64,000 bases of DNA from Burkholderiaceae bacterium (GTDB lineage: Bacteria; Pseudomonadota; Gammaproteobacteria; Burkholderiales; Burkholderiaceae_C), in contig CP126124.1 in assembly GCA_030123545.1 (NCBI GenBank), positions 2,170,001 to 2,234,000 on the forward strand, in the 5' to 3' direction. Below are positions 41,286 through 49,580 of the stretch, in pieces (positions within the stretch are counted from its first letter, which is position 1; the number at the start of each line of letters is the position of its first letter). The notes below the pieces were generated by a model that was given only the letters and a program-made list of their open reading frames with translations, was not told where the DNA came from and did no database searches. A program made the position numbers and the translations under genes.

Positions 41286-42923
41286 TCAGAGTCCTGGCAA
41301 CTTGTAGTCCTTCAGCAGTTCGCGCAGCCGGGTCTTGAGCATCTTGCCGGTCGCGCCCAGCGGGATCGCGTCGACGAACACCACGTCGTCCGGAATCTGC
41401 CACTTCGCCAGCTTGCCCTCGTAGAACTTCAGCAGTTCGTCGCGCGTGACTTGCGCGCCGGGCTTCTTGACGACGGCGACGATCGGGCGCTCGTCCCACT
41501 TCGGATGCGGCATGCCGATGCAGGCCGCCATCGCCACCGCAGGATGGGCCATCGCGATGTTCTCGATGTCGATCGAACTGATCCACTCGCCGCCGGACTT
41601 GATCACGTCCTTGCTGCGGTCGGTGATCTGCATGAAGCCGTCGGCGTCGATGGTCGCGACGTCACCGGTCGGAAACCAGCCGCGACCCTGAGCGTCCTTG
41701 ACCAGCGGGCTGGTCCCCTTGAAGTAGGTATCCATGACCCAGGGGCCGCGCACCATCAGGTCGCCGTAGGTCTTGCCGTCCCACGGCTGCTCCTGGCCGT
41801 CGTCGCCGACGATCTTCATGTCGATGCCGAAAATCGCGCGCCCCTGCTTCAGGCGGATCGCCAGCTGCTGCTCGGTGGGCAGCGCCAGATGCTTGTTCTT
41901 CAGCGTGCAGACGGTGCCCAGCGGACTGGTTTCGGTCATGCCCCAGGCGTGCAGCACATCGACGCCGTAGGTTTCGCGGAAGGTGTCGATCATCGCGGGC
42001 GGGCAGGCCGAGCCGCCGATGACGGTGCGCGTCAGGCTGGAGAACTTCAGGCCGTTGGACTGCAGATGCCCCAGCAGCATTTGCCAGATCGTCGGCACGC
42101 CGGCAGCCATCGTCACCTTCTCGGCTTCCATCAGCTCGTAGATCGACTTGCCGTCCATCGCCGGGCCCGGAAACACGACCTTGCAGCCGGTCAGCGCCGC
42201 GGCATACGGCAGGCCCCAGGCGTTGACGTGGAACATCGGAACCACCGGCATCATCGAGTCGCGCGCGGAAAGATTCAACGCATCCGGCAGCGAGCCGCCG
42301 TACGCATGCAGCACGGTCGAGCGATGGCTGTACAAGGCGCCCTTGGGATTGCCGGTGGTTCCGCTGGTGTAGCAAAGGCCGGCGGCAGTGTTCTCGTCGA
42401 ACTGCGGCCAGGCGTAGTCACCCGACTGCCCGCCGATCCAGGCCTCGTAGCTGACGAGGCCCGGAATACCCGAGTCCGCAGGCAGCTTATCCGTATCGCA
42501 CAGCGCCACCCAGGTCTTGACCGTTGCGCACTTTGCATGCACGGCCTGCACCAGCGGCAGAAAGCTCATGTCGAAGCACAGCACGCGGTCCTCGGCATGG
42601 TTGATGATCCACACCATCTGGTCGGGATGCAGCCGCGGGTTCAGCGTATGCATCACGCGCCCCGAGCCGGCCACGCCGTAGTACAGCTCCATGTGGCGGT
42701 AGCCGTTCCAGGCCAGCGAGGCCACCCGGTCCCCCGCCTGCACGCCCGCGCCGTCCAGCGCGTTCGCCAGTTGCTTCGAACGTCGCGCAAGGTCGCGGTA
42801 GGTGTAGCGGTGGATGTCGCCCTCCACCCGGCGCGAGACGATCTCGCCGTCACCATGGTGGCGCGCGGCAAATTCGATCAGCATCGAAACGAGCAGCGGT
42901 TGGTTTTGCATCAACCCGAGCAT
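41286..42923 (-). CDS. AMP-forming acyl-CoA synthetase (fatty-acid-CoA ligase type)
   Basis: 545 aa. The AMP/phosphate loop is YTSGTTGNPKG (about residue 180), then GMTETSP, TGDVATIDADGFMQITDRSKDVIKSGGEWIS and the C-terminal lysine region PLGATGKMLKTRLRE. It activates a carboxylic acid to its CoA thioester. Sequence character is that of the medium/long-chain fatty acid ligases (DMSFLPLVQ, MFHVNAWGLPYAA). Start at 42923 with an AGGAG ribosome site. Upstream of the ABC importer on the same strand; it would feed the imported acid into the beta-oxidation genes. Confidence 0.94.
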   Translation of the reverse strand: MLGLMQNQPLLVSMLIEFAARHHGDGEIVSRRVEGDIHRYTYRDLARRSKQLANALDGAGVQAGDRVASLAWNGYRHMELYYGVAGSGRVMHTLNPRLHPDQMVWIINHAEDRVLCFDMSFLPLVQAVHAKCATVKTWVALCDTDKLPADSGIPGLVSYEAWIGGQSGDYAWPQFDENTAAGLCYTSGTTGNPKGALYSHRSTVLHAYGGSLPDALNLSARDSMMPVVPMFHVNAWGLPYAAALTGCKVVFPGPAMDGKSIYELMEAEKVTMAAGVPTIWQMLLGHLQSNGLKFSSLTRTVIGGSACPPAMIDTFRETYGVDVLHAWGMTETSPLGTVCTLKNKHLALPTEQQLAIRLKQGRAIFGIDMKIVGDDGQEQPWDGKTYGDLMVRGPWVMDTYFKGTSPLVKDAQGRGWFPTGDVATIDADGFMQITDRSKDVIKSGGEWISSIDIENIAMAHPAVAMAACIGMPHPKWDERPIVAVVKKPGAQVTRDELLKFYEGKLAKWQIPDDVVFVDAIPLGATGKMLKTRLRELLKDYKLPGL

Positions 42924-43047
42924 GGCCTTGTCTCCTGTGTAACCAAATGAATGTCGAAACCAAGCGGAGTATGCCGCGACTCGTGAGGGAACGGCAAAAA
43001 AAGCCCGTGATGCGAGGCCGTGCCGGCAACTGCGGGAAAATAGCGAC

Positions 43048-44583
43048 ATGGGCAATATGGACGGCGGCATCGACCTGGTCGAAGAGCGCGTACGAGCGCA
43101 GGATTCCGCGCTGGATCTCGGCCTGCGCTGGCGCAACAGCTTTGCGCGGCTCGGCGCCGACTTCTACACGGCGCTTTCGCCGCGGCCGCTCCCCGATCCG
43201 TACTGGGTCGCGCGCAGCGAGAGCGCGGCGCGCGAACTCGGGCTGCCGCGCAACTGGGCCGATTCGGCGCAGGCGCTGGCCGCGTTCTCCGGCAATCTCG
43301 CGATCGCCGGCACCCGGCCGCTCGCCAGCGTCTATAGCGGGCACCAGTTCGGCGTCTGGGCCGGACAGCTCGGCGACGGCCGCGCGCTGCTGCTCGGCGA
43401 GACCGAGGCGGGGATCGAAATCCAGTTGAAAGGCAGCGGCCTGACGCCCTACTCGCGCATGGCCGACGGCCGCGCGGTGCTGCGCTCGTCGATCCGCGAA
43501 TTCCTGTGCAGCGAGGCGATGCACGGCCTGGGGGTGCCGACCACGCGCGCGCTGTGCGTGACCGGCTCCGACGCCCCGGTGCGGCGCGAGGAGATCGAAA
43601 CGGCCGCGGTCGTCACCCGCACCGCGCCGAGCTTCATCCGCTTCGGCCACTTCGAGCATTTCGCCGCGCATGAGCAGGATGCGCAATTGAAGCGGCTGGC
43701 CGACTACGTGATCGATCGCTTCTTTCCGGAGTGCCAGGGCACGACCCGCTTCGACGGCAACCCCTACGCGGCGCTGCTGGAAGCGGTCAGCGAGCGCACC
43801 GCGCGGCTGCTCGCGCAGTGGCAGGCGGTCGGCTTCTGCCACGGCGTGATGAACACCGACAACATGAGCGTGCTGGGCTTGACGATCGACTACGGTCCGT
43901 TCCAGTTTCTCGACGGGTTCGATCCGGCTCACATCTGCAACCATTCCGACGTGCAAGGCCGCTACGCCTACAACCGGCAACCGAACGTCGCGTACTGGAA
44001 CCTGTTCTGCCTGGGCCAGGCGTTGCTGCCGCTGATCGGAGAACCGGAGCGCGCCCTGGCCGCGCTCGAGTCGTACAAGGCGGTGTTCCAGACCGAATCC
44101 GCGGCGCGCATGCGCGCCAAACTCGGCCTGCCAGACGAGCAGCCCGGCGACGCCGATCTGCTCGAATCGGTGCTCAAGCTGCTGGCCGCCGAGCGGGTCG
44201 ACTACACGATCTTCTGGCGGCGCTTGAGCCGCTGGGTCTCCGACGGCGCTGCGGCGGGCACGCCCGTGCCTGTCGACCCGGTGCGCGACCTGTTCCTCGA
44301 CCGCGCCGGCTTCGACGCCTGGTTGCTACGCTATTCGGAGCGGATGGCGCAGACGAAATATGGGCTTGCGGCCGATTTGATGCTCAAAACCAACCCGAAA
44401 TTCGTGCTGCGCAATCACCTGGCCGAACTCGCGATCCGGCAGGCGAAACTAAAGGACTTCTCCGAGGTCGAAACCCTGCTGCGCCTGCTCGGATCGCCGT
44501 TCGACGAACATCCGGGTTTCGACGCTTACGCCGACTTTGCGCCCGACTGGGCCGGCGGCATTCAGATCAGCTGTTCATCATGA
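43048..44583 (+). CDS. selO: Protein adenylyltransferase SelO (YdiU)
   Basis: 511 aa pseudokinase-fold enzyme that transfers AMP from ATP to Ser/Thr/Tyr of target proteins. YSGHQFGVWAGQLGDGRA, LKGSGLTPYSRMADGRAVLRSSIREFL, the active-site GVMNTDNMSVLGLTIDYGPFQFLD and the C-terminal Cys (ISCSS) are all present; in animals the equivalent C-terminal position is selenocysteine. No Shine-Dalgarno, but a GAAAAT hexamer (43036-43041) lies seven bases before the ATG. First gene of a tightly coupled operon with msrB, yciB and bolA. Confidence 0.95.
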   Translation: MGNMDGGIDLVEERVRAQDSALDLGLRWRNSFARLGADFYTALSPRPLPDPYWVARSESAARELGLPRNWADSAQALAAFSGNLAIAGTRPLASVYSGHQFGVWAGQLGDGRALLLGETEAGIEIQLKGSGLTPYSRMADGRAVLRSSIREFLCSEAMHGLGVPTTRALCVTGSDAPVRREEIETAAVVTRTAPSFIRFGHFEHFAAHEQDAQLKRLADYVIDRFFPECQGTTRFDGNPYAALLEAVSERTARLLAQWQAVGFCHGVMNTDNMSVLGLTIDYGPFQFLDGFDPAHICNHSDVQGRYAYNRQPNVAYWNLFCLGQALLPLIGEPERALAALESYKAVFQTESAARMRAKLGLPDEQPGDADLLESVLKLLAAERVDYTIFWRRLSRWVSDGAAAGTPVPVDPVRDLFLDRAGFDAWLLRYSERMAQTKYGLAADLMLKTNPKFVLRNHLAELAIRQAKLKDFSEVETLLRLLGSPFDEHPGFDAYADFAPDWAGGIQISCSS

Positions 44584-44990
44584 GTCACGAGATCGACAAA
44601 ACCGATGCCGAATGGCGCGCGCTGCTCGCCGCCAAGGGGGCCGAGCCGGGCGCGTTCGAGGTCACCCGCCACGCCGCCACCGAGCGGCCGCACACCGGCA
44701 AATACGACAACCACTGGAAGCCCGGCGACTACAACTGCATCTGCTGCGGCGCCAAATTGTTCGACTCCGACACCAAGTTCGACGCCGGCTGCGGCTGGCC
44801 GAGCTTCTCGAAGGCGGCGCTGCCCGGCGCGATCGAGGAGCGGGTCGACCGCTCGCACGGCATGGTCCGAGTCGAGACGCTGTGCGCGCGCTGCGGCGCG
44901 CACCTCGGCCATGTGTTCGACGACGGTCCGGGGCCGACCGGGCTGCGCTACTGCATGAACTCGGCCTCTCTGGATTTCAAGCCCGAATGA
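44580..44990 (+). CDS. msrB: Peptide methionine-R-sulfoxide reductase
   Basis: 136 aa, reduces methionine-R-sulfoxide in proteins. Two zinc CxxC pairs (CICCGAKLF and CARCGAHLGHVFDDGP), substrate site GCGWPSF, and catalytic Cys in RYCMNSASL. Its ATG overlaps the selO stop (ATGA), linking a redox-active adenylyltransferase and a redox-repair enzyme in one message. Confidence 0.96.
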   Translation: MSHEIDKTDAEWRALLAAKGAEPGAFEVTRHAATERPHTGKYDNHWKPGDYNCICCGAKLFDSDTKFDAGCGWPSFSKAALPGAIEERVDRSHGMVRVETLCARCGAHLGHVFDDGPGPTGLRYCMNSASLDFKPE

Positions 44991-45538
44991 AGCTGCTGTT
45001 CGACGCCTTTCCGATCCTGCTGTTCTTCGTCGCGTTCAAGTTCGCGGGAATTTACGTCGCGACCGCGGTCGCGATCGCCGCCTCGCTGGCGCAGATCGGC
45101 TACCTGCGCCTGAAGGGCGCGCGCATCGAGCCGATGCAGTGGATCAGCCTGGGCGTGATCGTCGTGTTCGGCGGTGCGACGCTGGTCTCGCACAACGACA
45201 CCTTCATCCGCTGGAAGCCGACCGTGCTGTACTGGATCATGGGCGGCGCGCTGCTGGTGGGGCAACTGCTGTTTCGCCGCAACCTGCTGAAGGCGCTGAT
45301 GGGCACGCAGATGGAACTGCCCGACGCCGCCTGGCGCATGATGAACTGGAGCTGGATCGTGTTCTTCGCGGTGATGGGCGTGCTCAACCTCTGGGTCGCG
45401 TTCAACTTCGACCTGAACACCTGGGTCGACTTCAAGCTGTTCGGCGGCATCGGGCTGATGGCGGTGTTCGTCGTCGTGCAGGCGCTGTTCCTCGGGCGCT
45501 ACCTGAAGAATGATGAAACCGAGAGCCGCAACTCCTGA
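44987..45538 (+). CDS. yciB: Septation protein A / YciB-family inner-membrane protein
   Basis: 183 aa with five membrane helices. DAFPILLFFVAFKFAGIYVATA at the N-terminus, PTVLYWIMGGALLVGQ and MNWSWIVFFAVMGVLNLWVAF are the family blocks. It affects envelope integrity and division. Overlaps msrB by four bases (ATGA). Confidence 0.94.
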   Translation: MKLLFDAFPILLFFVAFKFAGIYVATAVAIAASLAQIGYLRLKGARIEPMQWISLGVIVVFGGATLVSHNDTFIRWKPTVLYWIMGGALLVGQLLFRRNLLKALMGTQMELPDAAWRMMNWSWIVFFAVMGVLNLWVAFNFDLNTWVDFKLFGGIGLMAVFVVVQALFLGRYLKNDETESRNS

Positions 45539-45813
45539 TGCCGACCGACGTTCCCCCGATCAGCGCCGAGGCGATGGCCGTGCGGCTGCGCGAGATGCTG
45601 GCGCCGACCGCGCTCGAGGTGATCGACGAGAGCGCCGCGCACGCCGGTCACGCCGGAGCGAACGCGGCCGGCTACGGCTCGCACTTTCGGGTGCGCATTG
45701 CGTCGCCGCAGTTTGCCGGCAGGACGCGCGTTGCGCAGCATCGGCTTGTGTATGATGCGCTGCGAGAATTCATAGCGCAGGGCGCGCACGCGATCGCGAT
45801 CGAAGTGCTCTGA
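45538..45813 (+). CDS. BolA family protein
   Basis: 91 aa. The BolA class II KH-like fold is seen in FRVRIASPQFAGRTRVAQHRLVYDALREFI with the conserved His. Members bind monothiol glutaredoxins and Fe-S clusters and some regulate envelope genes. The start shares one base with the yciB stop (TGATG). The HAGHAGANAAGYGSHF segment is the usual variable loop. Confidence 0.93.
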   Translation: MPTDVPPISAEAMAVRLREMLAPTALEVIDESAAHAGHAGANAAGYGSHFRVRIASPQFAGRTRVAQHRLVYDALREFIAQGAHAIAIEVL

Positions 45814-45892
45814 CGGTCCGTCGGCGCCGCCGGCCGGTTGCTGACGGCCCGACGCCCCGTCCCCTCTCCCCTTTCCAACCCCAAGGATGTTC

Positions 45893-46678
45893 ATGAAGAA
45901 GCAGTTTGTGTCCGCGATGGCGGTCATGGTTGCAGCGGCCGCGCTGGCGCTGCCGGCCGCCGCGCAGAACGTGGCGATCGTCAACGGCAAGCCGGTGCCC
46001 GAGGCGCGCGTCGATGCGTTCGCGCAGCAACTCGAGGCCTCCGGCCGCACGGTGACGCCCGAGATCAAGGCGCAGATCAAGAACGAGGTGATCGCGCGCG
46101 AAGTGTTCGCGCAGGCGGCGCAGAAGCTCGGGCTGGACGCGACCCAGAACTACAAGAACCAGGTCGAACTGGCGCGCCAGACCATCCTGATCCACGACCT
46201 GTTCGAGAACTACCAGAAGACGCACCCGGTCACCGACGCGCAGGCCAAGGCCGAGTACGACAAGATCGTCGCGGCCAGCGGCGCCAAGGAATACCACGTG
46301 CACCACATCCTGGTCGAGAACGAGGACCAGGCCAAGAGCCTGATCGCGCAACTGAACAAGGGCGCCAAGTTCGAGGATCTCGCGAAGAAATACTCGAAGG
46401 ATCCGGGGTCGGCCGCGAAAGGCGGCGACCTGGACTGGGCCGCGCCGAACGGCTACGTGAAGGAGTTCTCCGACGCGATGATGAAGCTGAAGAAGGGCCA
46501 GATCACCGAAACGCCGGTGAAGACCCAGTTCGGCTACCACATCATCCGCCTGGACGACGTGCGCGACGCGAAGCTGCCGAAGTTCGACGACGTGAAGCCG
46601 CAGATCGTGCAGCAGATCGAGCAGCAGCAGCTTGCCGCCTATCAACAGGAGTTGCGCAGCAAGGCGAAGGTCGAGTAA
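45893..46678 (+). CDS. Periplasmic peptidyl-prolyl isomerase, parvulin (PpiC) type
   Basis: 261 aa. The signal peptide MKKQFVSAMAVMVAAAALALPAAA ends before QNVAI. An N-terminal chaperone-like helical part is followed by the parvulin domain: EYHVHHILVENEDQAKSLI, YSKDPGSAAKGGDLDW, TPVKTQFGYHIIRLDD. The ATG at 45893 has AAGG six bases upstream; the ATG at 45887 is too close to it. It lies 79 bases after bolA and is followed by an intrinsic terminator. Confidence 0.94.
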   Translation: MKKQFVSAMAVMVAAAALALPAAAQNVAIVNGKPVPEARVDAFAQQLEASGRTVTPEIKAQIKNEVIAREVFAQAAQKLGLDATQNYKNQVELARQTILIHDLFENYQKTHPVTDAQAKAEYDKIVAASGAKEYHVHHILVENEDQAKSLIAQLNKGAKFEDLAKKYSKDPGSAAKGGDLDWAAPNGYVKEFSDAMMKLKKGQITETPVKTQFGYHIIRLDDVRDAKLPKFDDVKPQIVQQIEQQQLAAYQQELRSKAKVE

Positions 46679-46708
46679 GCCGGCGGCTGTTCCCGCGCAG
46701 TCATGAAG

Positions 46709-46735
46709 ACGCGGCCGAGGGCCGCGTTTTCGTTT
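46709..46735 (+). terminator. Rho-independent terminator after the selO-ppiC operon
   Basis: ACGCGGCC, loop GAG, GGCCGCGT followed by TTTCGTTT. An 8-bp GC stem with a T-rich tail, 31 bases after the ppiC stop. Confidence 0.85.
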
Positions 46736-46739
46736 CTGC

Positions 46740-47546
46740 TCAGTGCGTGCGCAGCCAGCCGTACGACATCAGCAGACCGATCAGCACGAGCTGGTGCAGC
46801 ATGTACCAGGACAGGCTGTGGCGCCCGGCCCAGGCCAGCGGCGCGGTCCAGCGCGGCAGCGCGAGCGCCAGCCAGTGCGGACGGCGACGCAGCAGCCACT
46901 GCCCCGCGGCCAGCCCCCACAGCATCAGGCCGAGCCAGGGGAACAGCGGCACGTAGTCCTCGGTGATCGGCTTCTTCGTGATGAAGCCGAGCCAGTTCAG
47001 CCACGGCGCATTGAAATCATCGGCAAATGACGCCAGCGCCGGCGTGGAGAGCGCGTAGTGCGCCATGAATTGCATAGCGACCGCCACCGCGCCGAGCATC
47101 CACAGCGCAGCCGGCTGGCGCCGCCCCCAGGGCGCCAGCAGCCGCAGGGCGATCAGCATCACCGCGATCCCGTGCAGCACGCCGAAGTAGATGAAGCTCC
47201 TTGGGAACATCAGGTAGGAGCCCGCCGTGACCAGCAACGCGCAGCCAGCGATCTGTGCCCAGCGCGTCCAGAACCGCGGCCAGCGTTGGCCCTGCGCGGA
47301 CGCGATCGCCTGGCCGGTGCCGGCGCACAGCAGGAACAGGCTGACGATCGCGGTGCGCTGCCCGGTCCAGATCGGATCCGCGTAGAAGTTCTGGTGCCAG
47401 TAGCCGAAATACGCCAGGTCGAAGCAGAAGTGGAACGTCGTCATCCACAGGATCGCGCAGCCGCGCAGCGCGTCGACCACCGCATGGCGCGGGCGCGCCG
47501 ACGCGGCCGCCAGCGCCGGAGCCGGGCGCGTGGGCATCGTCTCCAT
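46740..47546 (-). CDS. DUF1624-type heparan-alpha-glucosaminide N-acetyltransferase-like membrane protein
   Basis: 268 aa with about seven membrane helices. VDALRGCAILWMTTFHFCFDLAYFGYW is the family's first helix with the conserved Arg and His-x-x-x-Asp; PRSFIYFGVLHGIAVMLI and FPWLGLMLWGLAAG follow. Members are thought to move acyl groups across the inner membrane to surface sugars, but most are untested. Start at 47546 (METMPTRP); MPT at 47537 is an alternative. The frame is open to 47741 but that part overlaps the next gene on the other strand. Confidence 0.88.
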   Translation of the reverse strand: METMPTRPAPALAAASARPRHAVVDALRGCAILWMTTFHFCFDLAYFGYWHQNFYADPIWTGQRTAIVSLFLLCAGTGQAIASAQGQRWPRFWTRWAQIAGCALLVTAGSYLMFPRSFIYFGVLHGIAVMLIALRLLAPWGRRQPAALWMLGAVAVAMQFMAHYALSTPALASFADDFNAPWLNWLGFITKKPITEDYVPLFPWLGLMLWGLAAGQWLLRRRPHWLALALPRWTAPLAWAGRHSLSWYMLHQLVLIGLLMSYGWLRTH

Positions 47547-47622
47547 GCGCGGACCATAACCGATCGCTGGGCGGATAATCGACCGAACCCCTATTGACAA
47601 ACAACCCGAGGAGATTCCCGAG

Positions 47623-48375
47623 ATGAACACCCATCTGTTGATCGGCAACGGCCCACGCAAGGTGATCGGCCTGCACGGCTGGTTCACCCATGGCGGCGGT
47701 TGGGGGCCGATGGTGGACGTGCTCGACACCGGCAACTTCACCTACGCGTTCATGGACTGCCGCGGCTATGGCGGCATGAAGGGCCGCGGCGGGCCGTACA
47801 CGATGGAGCAGACGGCAGCGGACGCGCTGGCGCTGGCCGATGCCCTAAGCTGGGACCGGTTCTCGCTGCTCGGCTATTCGATGTGCGCCACCGCGGCGCA
47901 GCTCGTGCTGCTGCAGGCGCCCAAGCGCGTCGAGCGCATGGTCGCGATCACGCCGGTGCCGGCCAGCGGCTTCTCACATGACGACGGGATGCGCGCGTTG
48001 TTCAAGCGCGCCGCCACCGACGCGGCGGTGCGCCGGCGCATCATCGACATGACCACCGGCCTGCGCCTGTGCGACACCTGGCTCGACCAGATGGTGGCCT
48101 CGTCGCTGGAGAATTCAGACCAGGACGCGTTCGCCGCGTATCTGCCGTCCTGGGCCGAATCCGATTTCCACGCGAAGATCCAGGGCAACCCGCTACCGGT
48201 CAAAGTGATCGCCGGCCAGCACAACCCGGCGCTGGGCGTGTCGGTGATGCAGGAGACCTTCATGCGCTGGTACCCGAACGCGGTGCTGGAGCAAATGGAC
48301 AACGCCGGCCACTACCCGATGTACGAGACGCCGATCGCGCTCGCGACCAGCATCGAGGCGTTCCTACGCGGCTGA
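47623..48375 (+). CDS. Alpha/beta hydrolase paralog A, catalytic residues altered
   Basis: 250 aa, cytoplasmic. Alpha/beta hydrolase fold with LHGWFTHGGGWG. It is strongly similar along its length to the next gene. The nucleophile elbow reads GYSMC rather than G-x-S-x-G, and where the paralog has GQHDPALG this one has GQHNPALG, so the expected acid is Asn. The His in AGHYPM is kept. It may have weak, changed or no hydrolase activity. Start at 47623 behind CCGAGGAG. 51 bases separate it from paralog B. Confidence 0.85.
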   Translation: MNTHLLIGNGPRKVIGLHGWFTHGGGWGPMVDVLDTGNFTYAFMDCRGYGGMKGRGGPYTMEQTAADALALADALSWDRFSLLGYSMCATAAQLVLLQAPKRVERMVAITPVPASGFSHDDGMRALFKRAATDAAVRRRIIDMTTGLRLCDTWLDQMVASSLENSDQDAFAAYLPSWAESDFHAKIQGNPLPVKVIAGQHNPALGVSVMQETFMRWYPNAVLEQMDNAGHYPMYETPIALATSIEAFLRG

Positions 48376-48426
48376 CCGTCGAGCGCGGCAGCCCCACAAC
48401 CTTCCTACGAACCAAAGGAGAATTCG

Positions 48427-49182
48427 ATGGCGAATACCCACCTGTTGATCGGCAACGGCCCGCGCAAGGTGATTGCGCTGCACGGCTGGTTCGGCCACGG
48501 CGGCGGCTGGGGGGCCATGGTCGACGTGCTCGACACCCACGGCTTCACCTATGCGTTCATGGACATGCGCGGCTACGGCGGCATGAAGGGCCGCGGCGGG
48601 CCGTACACGATGGAGCAGGCAGCGAAGGACGCGCTGGCGCTGGCCGACGGGCTCAGCTGGGAGCGCTTCTCGCTGATCGGCCATTCGATGGGCGGCGCGG
48701 CGATCCAGCAGGTGCTGGTGCAGGCGCCCAAGCGCGTCGAGCGCATGGTCGCGCTCACGCCGGTGCCGGCCGGCGGCGTGCCGTTCGACGACGCGGGCTG
48801 GGCGTTCTTCTCGAGCGCCGCGAAGGATCCGGCCGCGCGCAAGGGCATCATCAACCTGACCACCGGCAGCCGGCTGTGTGACACCTGGCTCGACCAGATG
48901 GTTGCGGCGTCGCTGCAGAACTCCGATGAGGAAGCGGTCGCCGGCTACCTGCCGTCCTGGGCCAAGACCGACTTCCATGCCGAAATCGCCGGTAACCCGG
49001 TCGCAATCAAGGTCATCCCCGGCCAGCACGACCCGGCTCTGGGCGAAGCGACGATGAAGGAAACCTACATGAAGTGGTATCCGAACGCGGTGCTCGAGGT
49101 GATGGGCAACGCCGGCCACTACCCGATGAACGAAACGCCGATCGCGCTGGCAACCAGCATCGAGGGTTTTCTGCGCGGCTGA
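48427..49182 (+). CDS. Alpha/beta hydrolase paralog B
   Basis: 251 aa. Intact catalytic set: oxyanion region LHGWFGHGGGWG, nucleophile elbow GHSMGG, acid in GQHDPALG and His in AGHYPM. A tandem duplicate of the gene before it; both keep RGYGGMKGRGGPYTMEQ and TTG-RLCDTWLDQMVA, a family-specific block. Ribosome site AAAGGAGAA. Substrate unknown; ester or C-C bond hydrolase. Confidence 0.88.
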   Translation: MANTHLLIGNGPRKVIALHGWFGHGGGWGAMVDVLDTHGFTYAFMDMRGYGGMKGRGGPYTMEQAAKDALALADGLSWERFSLIGHSMGGAAIQQVLVQAPKRVERMVALTPVPAGGVPFDDAGWAFFSSAAKDPAARKGIINLTTGSRLCDTWLDQMVAASLQNSDEEAVAGYLPSWAKTDFHAEIAGNPVAIKVIPGQHDPALGEATMKETYMKWYPNAVLEVMGNAGHYPMNETPIALATSIEGFLRG

Positions 49183-49223
49183 TCCGGATCGTTCACGGCG
49201 GTACCGCTCCCGATTGTCTGCCG

Positions 49224-49252
49224 TTGCAATGGTCCCGATTTGGGACTATACT
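49224..49252 (+). promoter_or_regulatory. higBA promoter with overlapping operator
   Basis: TTGCAA (49224-49229), 17 bases, TATACT (49247-49252). The inverted repeat GTCCC-GATTT-GGGAC (49232-49246, arms adjusted by one base) fills the spacer up to the -10 box, as expected for autorepression by HigA. The start of transcription should fall at about 49258-49260, on the higB ATG itself. Confidence 0.8.
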
Positions 49253-49259
49253 GCGGCCG

Positions 49260-49562
49260 ATGCGCGTGATTGCCGTGGCCACCCTTCGCGCCTTCTGGGA
49301 ACTGCATCCCGATGCCGAGCAGCCGCTGAAGGCCTGGTACGAAGAGGCGATGAACGCGTCCTGGGTCCAGCCTGCGGACATCAAGGCGCAGTACCGCAGC
49401 GCCAGCGTGTTGAAGAACCGCCGCGTCGTATTCAACATCAAAGGCAATGACTATCGGCTGATCGTGGCGATCGCCTACAAGTTGCAGATCGTCTACGTGA
49501 AGTTCATCGGTACTCACAAGGAGTACGACGCCGTCGACGCAGATACCATCGATGCCGCCTGA
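49260..49562 (+). CDS. higB: HigB-type mRNA interferase toxin
   Basis: 100 aa RelE-fold toxin that cuts mRNA on the ribosome. Family marks: MRVIAVATLRAFWELHPDAEQPLKAWYEEA, NRRVVFNIKGNDYRLIVAIAYK and VYVKFIGTHKEYD. No Shine-Dalgarno; the promoter -10 box ends seven bases before the ATG, so it is probably translated from a leaderless message. The antitoxin follows 18 bases downstream; toxin first is the normal order for this type. Confidence 0.94.
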   Translation: MRVIAVATLRAFWELHPDAEQPLKAWYEEAMNASWVQPADIKAQYRSASVLKNRRVVFNIKGNDYRLIVAIAYKLQIVYVKFIGTHKEYDAVDADTIDAA

Positions 49563-49580
49563 CCGGCCCGGGAGCACACC

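Noticed and set aside
33813..42923. Possible defence or secretion system hidden in the long minus-strand block
   Set aside because: Every gene there fits a transport or beta-oxidation family with intact motifs.
41451..42950. 499-codon plus-strand frame
   Set aside because: Antisense to the acyl-CoA ligase, which has full AMP-binding motifs.
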